NCBI RefSeq assembly: GCF_001949145.1
Contig: NW_019091473.1
Coordinates: 706,569-770,568, forward strand
Source of the DNA: Acanthaster planci
Lineage: Eukaryota > Echinodermata > Asteroidea > Valvatida > Acanthasteridae
Length of the DNA stretch: 64,000 bases
Direction: 5' to 3'
This document shows positions 42,501-51,500 of this stretch, piece by piece (within the stretch, counting starts at the first letter, position 1; the number at the start of each line of letters is the position of its first letter). Under the pieces are notes generated by a model. The model was not told the DNA's origin and did no database searches. It saw only the letters and a list, made by a program, of their open reading frames with translations. The translations under genes and the position numbers were made by a program.

Positions 42501-45500
42501 CTCACAAATAAATTGACTCCCCCCAAAAAGGAATCAAATCAGACCAGACCGGATCAAGCTACTGGTAGATGAGCAGATTTTCTATTTGTATGGCTTTACC
42601 TTGTCTGGGTGTGTGTGTCATTGTACGGACCTACATGTACAGTACATGTAATAGCCACCAGGCACAGCAAAAGCAGGAAGTTTGACAACTTTGCGTTTGA
42701 GAGCCTAAATGAGGTAAAGATTTGGGCTGTATTCCCAAGACCCCAGTGAGCAGTTTTGTGTTCTTCAACCACATCAAGGAGATTTCGCATCCCTCACATT
42801 AACATACGACTGTAGCTATTTCCTTTAACCCTTTAACGGTGGACTATCATTTTCCTGTATTATAAAAAAGCTGCTCTGATTTCAATTAAATCGTTGGAAG
42901 AAAAGCTGAGTTCGGTAGATTTTAGTAGATTTCTTGATTTGGCATGATCCAAACTACATGTATACCTGAAGATTAGATTGATGTTTGAAGATTGAATTGT
43001 TGCTTGAAGAAAAAGATCACAATGGAAGGTTGAAGAATAGACACATTTGATGTTGGAAAGAATTGGATATTTATGATGAGAGTTTGCGGTATTACGTGAA
43101 AAGGGTACATGTATGTGTGTAGCTGTGTGTTTGTACTGTAGACAAAAGAAGTTTCATCAAGTACAAGCAGAACATGGACTAGATGCAGGCACAAGCATGT
43201 GACATGTGTGACGTCATTCCAGTGTTCGTATTGGATGAGCAATGATCAAGAGGCAACACACTTATTGCTTTGTTGAATAACGGAACGTGGACACTTTCTT
43301 TTCTTTGCACTCAACACAAGGATTTAACCCTAAGGCTGTTAAGGGATGGAATGCCAGAATTTGCTTGCTTTTTTCAAAACAAAAAGAACAACATGTACAT
43401 GTATGTAATACATGTACATGTATGCATGTCATCTGGACAGTTGTGAATACATGCACGCATGTACATGTATTGTACCAGTACATGTCCGCGTGTGTATATA
43501 TAATGACAGGTGCATTCATGACTGTATCTTGATAAGTGCTTTTAGCACTCTGCTCTCACAGTCTCATAAATTGAGAGGTACACGATGGAAATTTCAAGTT
43601 TTGAAAGAGGAAGATACATGTACATGTACACTGTATCTGCTTCTTATTGTCTCCTCTCAACAGATGTACATGTACAGTAGGTGGATGCGGGTTGTTTGGC
43701 TCTGTCTGAGGCACCCTCGTATGCCCTTTGCTCAATCCCGTTCAATGTCTTCATTGTACAGCGCATTTGAACACACTACTAGTAGTATCTGTATTGGAAA
43801 TTTGCGCTTTATAAATGAATAAACTACATGTATGTATATGTGTGGCACCATATGAAGAGGAGGCCATGTGTGTTTAATAAACCACCTAGAGGCAAGATAA
43901 CACTGAAGCAACGTAACAGCTTGCAGTGAGATACATGTATGTCAAAGCAGCTACATCCTGAAGAACAGTCGCTTCAATGCCGAAACAAAATATTTTCATT
44001 TCTCCTGGCACAGCTCCTGGTACCTACATGTATACAATCTACACATGCACGCTTCCGTAATAACAATGTGCCGGGTACCTAAGACATTTCGCTGACAAAG
44101 AACAAAATCTGGCTTTCTCTTTACTTCGTCTTCCAAAACGACAATTCATGCACTGACTCAATAAACTGCGGTTGATTCTATCCAAAGGCATTTCACCATA
44201 GGGGCAGTGAAAAAAGGCTGAAAAGAGTGGCAAAGAAATGAATTTGAGTACAGCACTGGCAAAGTGAGGTGTACATGTACACTACTGTATACCATCGGTA
44301 TGTATGTAGTTCAATGCATTGTGTATCACATGTACATGTACATCTTTCAAGCTTATAGACTTATCAATGCTTGCTAATGAGCACTCTTGCACAAAAAACA
44401 GGTACATCTTTTTTGTGCATCAGCCAACGGCAAATCAAGTACCATTTGGGAGGCATCCTGTTTGTTTCATTTTGAGGGGAAGGGAATTTCAAGGATTTCT
44501 CTATGTGCTATGTTTGCAGGGTGACCTTTCATAACCATTCTGACGGGTGATGAGACTCAATTCAGGGGCTTTTAACACATTTTGGGAAGCAGAGAAATGA
44601 AAGAGTCCATCAAAAACTGCCTTATCTCCTCATTGTATTTTGATGTCAATTATAATCTTACATGTACGGTGGGTACATGTATTTTCATCAGTATAGAATT
44701 TCATGAAAGTTAATCACTTTAAAAGTGCAACACAGTCCCTCCCAGCGAGTCTCAACCAGTCCCAACCTCCCCTTAATTCAGAGTATTTGCACAGTCTGGA
44801 CCAGAAATAGAAACAGGTACGTGTACATGTACATGTGGGTGTCAGAGGAGAGAGTGTGAAGTCCATAGGAACTCCTTCTGGGACCAGTCAAATGCGTGTT
44901 TATGGCAAGCCCAACAGCTTCAAAAAGAATTGTTATTCTTTTTCTCCCCCAGAAAAATGTTTGGTGCAACTTTACCACTGCTGAGCTGCACGTCCTAACG
45001 AATTGAAAGCATAATAGTGCACGAAAGCTCCCTTTGGGCAATAAACAACCAGGAACAGGGTACGATTCCCCTGTATTTTTCTCCAATGGAACATATAAAT
45101 GTACCGATATGGAGGATGTACTGATGTACAGTGTATTAACCTTATCAGATGTAAAGCCACTGAAATCATTAAAGTCACTTGATCTACATCAAGTGACTTC
45201 AAGAGCTTATTTTGGGACAATTTTGCCTGGTTTATTTACATCAAAACTGAAATTTCAAGCCTATAGTTCAAGTGTTGCTTTCCTGTTTCCCTCAGGGAGA
45301 AATATGTCAGTACACTTAAATGTAACTTGGTGTAAATCATGCACATAAAAATCTGTGACAATCTGACCAAGCATAATCTTTCACCTTGAAGAAAGAAAAA
45401 AATTCTTGGGGAAACTGCAAACATGCAGGAATTTTTTTATGCTATGGGCCAAACGACTGCATACATGTACAAACCTTGTTACTGCAAACCTGGTTCTGGC

Positions 45501-48500
45501 ACATACATGTACATGTATATGTACACAGTAGATTAGTCAATAACGGAGATTACTATTGTACCAGTTGGAATGCCTTCATCTTGTATCAGCATCCTAGATC
45601 TACAGAATAAATTTCATGATTTCATTTTATGTATCAGTGCATTCAAAATTCACCTACTTGTACAGTAGGTCTACATGTAGATTTTGTTTTCTAGGTTTGC
45701 CCTTGAAACCTTTTTGTGGGGAAAGCATACTGTACAGTATCACATTCAAAAGAGACCATATTTGATACAACTGCATGTACCCTGTTCTCTTTTTCAGCCC
45801 AGAACACAAACATTTCTTGTCCCATCATGATCATTTTGAGATCCTTGGGATAACCCTGAGCTTCTTGTGTTTTAATTTCAAGAAAATAAGACAGTTTTGA
45901 AAAACATCTCATTTCACTCCGTACTGGAACAAGAGATGGCATACATGTACATGTATACCGTATTCACACAGCCATGGCATTTCATTTGTTGCTGCCATGG
46001 GCATTCAGAGCCTCAAACTGGCAGCTTGTATCATTGCATCAGAATCGCGTCAGCGCAGCTTTTTGAAATATTGTTCCATCACATGGTATAAGAACCAAGC
46101 AGCACATGCAAAATTACTAAGCAGCATACTCGCAAATCAATGAACCAGCTACTGTATATTTAGTGTGTAAAGCTACATGTACCAGATCGAGGCTCTGCAT
46201 GCCTATGGTGGCAGCGTGCAAAAGAGCAAATTCTGGTGGGGTCTCATCACTGCGTGTGTGTGCAAAGGGGTTTATGCCCATTCAGCACGTGACGTGCTGA
46301 GCATGCACGCTATAACTCCTTTTTGTTGGGAGTATACGGCTACATGTATACGGTCTTCGCATGTACAATAGGTACACGCATGATCACAGTAAAAAAAAAC
46401 AAAACCTCCCCACCAGCCTGTCCCTTCTTTGCCAGTGAGGAGACACCAACACAATGCCAACTCATTAGGGTCATTTGAACAATATTTGTGCTGTGTTTAT
46501 TTCAACACTCCTGGCAGTGCCCAGGGAGTGATACCAAATAGCCTTACACAGCTACATGTATGACAGTGGCTAAGATCAGGTTTAACACACTGTCTGCCCC
46601 CATAGACTTCTCAGACTTTGTCCATGGGTACATGTACAAAACAAACTTGGGGGATTACATATTATGTTGAAATGTCAGCAGCAGGTACTGTGCTTGGCCA
46701 TCCAACCCATCATTCAGCCATGCATGATCATGTCCGTACGTGCTCCTGCGTGATACTAGAGCCATTCTATAAATTTGGGCTCCAACACTTTTTTTATATC
46801 CAAGTCACATCTGATACACCCTGTACATGATTTTGTAAGAACTCATAAAGTAAACCTGCCAATCAAATGAAATTAGTTTGAAGGTCGTTTCAATGATGTA
46901 TGAATGTATGTACATGTACGTCCATGTCAGATGACGTCGGTCAGGTGAAACAGGAACACCAAAGTGTCAAAGTTTTGGACATGAATTTATAGGATGAGCA
47001 ACCACATAAACTCCTTGTATCCCTGGGTGGGTGAGACAGCTTGGATAGATTTCTCTTATACCTCTTGCCTCTCGCTTTCCACAAGCTCTTCCATCTCCCT
47101 GACGCGCTCCAGCAAGGCACCATGGGAGTCCTCCAGGCTCCGGCGAAGGCTGCCCTCTCTAGCCAACTCCTCTCGCAACTAGAAAGCCAAAAATGGCACG
47201 GGACTATCAAGCATGGCACTCACCGTGATCATTGGACACCCTGAGCAAAGTTAAGATTTTTGCCTGTTAACATGTTAAGCAAAGAAATTGAAATACAGGT
47301 ACAGCTGTATTGTAATCGAATTGGTTAAATCCAGACTAGAACAACATGCACATTTTGAAACTCCAAACAAAATACATGTATCTCAACTCACACCTTCATT
47401 CTAGCCTTAAGGCCGGGTCATACTAGAGGGGAATGTGAAAGCAAAGTGAATTGGACGTCACAAAGGATCTGCAACAACATACAAAGTGCAACAAAATTTC
47501 GCTGAAGATTAAACGTGTTCAACTTTTGTTGAATTCGCCATGTTCACAATGTGACTACCGGTATTTGATCTACGGTAACCTCATGAATAAACTCACGTTT
47601 GTGTTCACTTTTGTGCCAAGTACCGGTACATGTACATGTATGAACCAGCCTTTACGTAGACAAAAAAGTGCACACACAATCGACAATGTTGCTTTCGAAC
47701 AGAAATACTATGCCATTGCAACAAAATATACCACAAATTCCAGTCAGAAATACCCACTTGTCTGATGTCCATGGGCGGTATTAAATGTATATACATGTAC
47801 ATGTATAAGAATTGAAAATAATTGTACATGTACATGTACTACAAAATTGAATTGTTTAACCCTAACCTTCCCTAACCACACAGAATTGAACACCAGTAAC
47901 ACAAAGTGTGTGAATTTGTGGCACTGGTTACTGTGCCCCTAAACTGCTTGTGCTTTAACATGGGTTCAGGCATACCCAAAATAAAGTCCAACAGCTTTTG
48001 TGCACAGTTTACCATATGGTGTTGGAATTTGTGTGAATGGGTATGGCTCCTAGTAAATCACTCTTGGGGAGTTAGGGTTAATAAACTGCAAACATGTAGG
48101 ACCAGCTGTATATGTTTGGGTAGATGTATGTTCGAGGATATTTCATAAGTTTGTTTTCAGCCCCAAATCGAGCATGTGCAACCTCTTGTATGAAGTTGTC
48201 TTAAATTTACATGTTGCAATTGACGCAAAAAGCCTTAATGTGATTTAAAAAGCTAATACTAAGGAAATGGTTTCAGGGAAAACATTCAACTACCTGTTGG
48301 TATGAAATCCATTGAATCAATAGCAGCCCAACCTCCATCCCTCCATCCCCCAACATGTCCAAGTGGAAAACTTTTAGCATACATGTACATACAAATATAT
48401 TTTAAAAACATGTAACGTATGCTTTAAGCTTTCTGCTCAGTAATGTTTCAAGTATTAAATGCATGCACAGACTACTCCATCTTTTTAAATGACAGGACAA

Positions 48501-51500
48501 ATTATGCATGTATATTACAAGTTTGATGCAGGGAAGAGGCCAGTTACTCTCAACATGTACATGTGCATTGTAGGCTTACAGTCATTCATACATGTAACTC
48601 TGAAGTTATTATTATATGCAGGTCTCCCACGGAAATGCCACGCAAAAATTACATACATGTACATTTAAGCCATCAAATAGGTCACGTTTTCACTATTAAA
48701 AAAAATGAGTCATGCTTTTCCATATACTCTGATGAAATCTTGGATGGATTTTAAAAGAAAGAATCAAGTGATCAACTGACTGTCCTCAAATCCTACACAG
48801 AAGCAGTTCGTGTACATCTACATGTACAGTGTACATGTATTGTACTGGTAGCTTTATGCAACGTGAAAAAAAAATAGACAACAAGCCAAAACCAGCACTA
48901 CCATACATGTACATGCATGTGAACCTTTGCACACAATCAGATCACTAGCAGCCAGCAATGGTCACATTGATGGATCATTCCAGCTAACTTAAGGTGGAAG
49001 ATGAGCCATGGGACAAGAGAACAAAATAAGTATACATGTACATGTGTACATGTAACTTCATAATGAAATCATATCCGAATACAGTGTGAACTTTGGGACT
49101 CTGTCGTTCATTCCCCAAGAGCCCGGAAGAGCTTCTCATTAAAAAAAAAAAAAAGCTAAATAAAGGGAGATAATTGGCCAAAACCAGCAAACTCAAACCT
49201 CAAGGGTATAGTGGGATGGTTTTTCTTCGGTCATTAAACCCAACTGGTACACCTGTACACTATGGGCAGAATGAGGCATCAAAGATTTCTCTGACACAAA
49301 GTGTTTGCAATTACTGCTCACACATTCACTGTCTGACTGTACAGATGCTTCAATATGCATGACGCTTTCATTGACTGTACATGTACATGAACATGCATAC
49401 ATGTACATGTATCATTTTGTTTGTTTGGGGTTTGGGTTTTCTGTTTGGGTTTTTTTGATGCATTTCATGGATTCCCTCTTATCCCCTTTGGATTTCTTGA
49501 AGACACCTTACTGTCATGACTGACTGACTGCAATATCATCCAACAGCTGAATGTATACCGGTATGTGTCCCTGGTGAATGCAATTCAACATACCAGTACA
49601 TGTACATACATTTACAAGGCATATTGGTACATGTACTGTACATGTACATGTACATGTACATGTATGTGTACACCGAGTATGAAATGGCCATTATTAAACC
49701 GTACATGTCATGCATGTACAAGTACATGTACGTTGTACATGTGATTTGTGAAAAGACTACTGGGATGTACATTTACAGACCTGCATGTACATACATGTAT
49801 ATGTACATTGTACATGTAAAATACACGTACATTGTGTACATGTAGTCTCAAATGGTTTTGACATCATGGATGAGTAGACATCACTTTTTAGAAGCCCCAA
49901 GTTGATATTTTCAGTCTCTGTTATGTAGCATTTACTTCCATACTGACATACGAGTACATTATTCCCCGGTGTAGTATTGAAAGGCATGTAACATAAAAGT
50001 AATAATGGATAATTATCGCGCCGTTTCCATACATACATGTTCAAAAGCACAGACATGTACATGCAGATCCCTGGTGAATGCATGCAATTAATAAACAATG
50101 TCATAGTAAATAAAGTACAATATGTTAGTCTTAGAGAGAATAAGTGCTTAAGAATACCAGTATCGATCAGTCACATCAAAACGTCGGAGTTTTCTTGCCG
50201 TTCCAGTCTAACCCAAACCCCTTTTTTTACCCACATCATACTGGTACAGGCTTCAAAGATCGCCCAAGGGGAGTGTTTTCACTGGATTACTCTACCGTAG
50301 TGCTTTCTTTTTATAATAAATGCATGCAATTCATGTACAGTTACAAATCCATTCTGGTAAAACAGTACATGTATATCTGCATGTATGTATTTCCAGAAAA
50401 AAAGATCAAGAGCACTCCGACAGTGCATTGTGCAAGTTTACAGTTTATGAACACTATTACTTGTGATTGAGTGGGCTGCAATATTGTGCTGGACAAACTA
50501 GAAGCATGAATTAAACACACAAAAAACAAGAAATTTGCGCACTTTGCTGAAATTGATTGCAAGGGGCAATCCACTGTTCCCAAGTGCCGACAAACACGGG
50601 GCCGGACCACTCAAAGGAGACCGGCTTTGGTAATAGGTAGTTGTGATGTAATCAGCTGTGAATGATTAATGAAATGTTCTTGTACACATACATGGGTAAA
50701 CAAATCAATTTCTCTCACCAATTACTTCTAAAAGACAAACTCATGCATGTACATGTATGGTACCTGCACCTACACACCTGTCATTTTGCGAAATTCAGAG
50801 ATTCAAATATGATCACAGGCCTTTGGGTCTCAGTGTTTATCATTGGTCATTGCTGCTTACCTCCGAGTTCCTTTTGTTAATCTTCTGTTTACTTGACATC
50901 AAATCCTCGTAAGCTACCGCCAGTTCGGACTGTTGATGTGTACAAAGAGAAAAAAAAATGAAAATAACAATGCAATGTAAGGATCTGTCAGAAGTACCAA
51001 TACACGTACATGTATATGTACATGTACACCTCCAGTTAAAATCCAGTTGATTTTGTGATAGGTCGCATGTATTGGTACACTATACCCAAATGGAGTGATA
51101 CATACAGTGCGCATGTACATACATGTACAAGTTCAGGTAGTTACATGTACGTACACGTATCTTGGGGACAACTTTTTGTTCCCACAAGTTGGTCCAGAAT
51201 TTGCTTACAGACATGACAGAGAGATATAAAAATGATGCCCCAAAACAGGACCAGCCAGGGTCAACATTTTCTGCATACATGTACATGTACCGGTGTGTAC
51301 ATGCTACATGTACATACCGGTACATGTATATGCACATGTGCAATCGTTTCTTGGGCCTATATACCACATACTGTAGTAACTGGTACTGTACAAGTACATG
51401 TATCGGTGGGCCTACGTGTACACGTACATACTGCATCAGATTTCCATCAATCAATTGGTTTAGGCAGAATTCCCGGTGCCGGTGCATGTACATGTAGTTT

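Larger units (their letters stand above)
47179..50860. other. CCDC150 intron, 3.7 kb
   Basis: Holds two MITEs listed separately (47,408-47,652 and 47,860-48,077), a 14-base poly-A run at 49,141, and the longest TACATG array at 49,627-49,672. No exon recognised. Confidence 0.55.

Noticed and set aside
42836-42900. Another TTAACCC element start (TTTAACCCTTTAACGG)
   Set aside because: No inverted partner with a matching TTAA was found within several hundred bases on either side.
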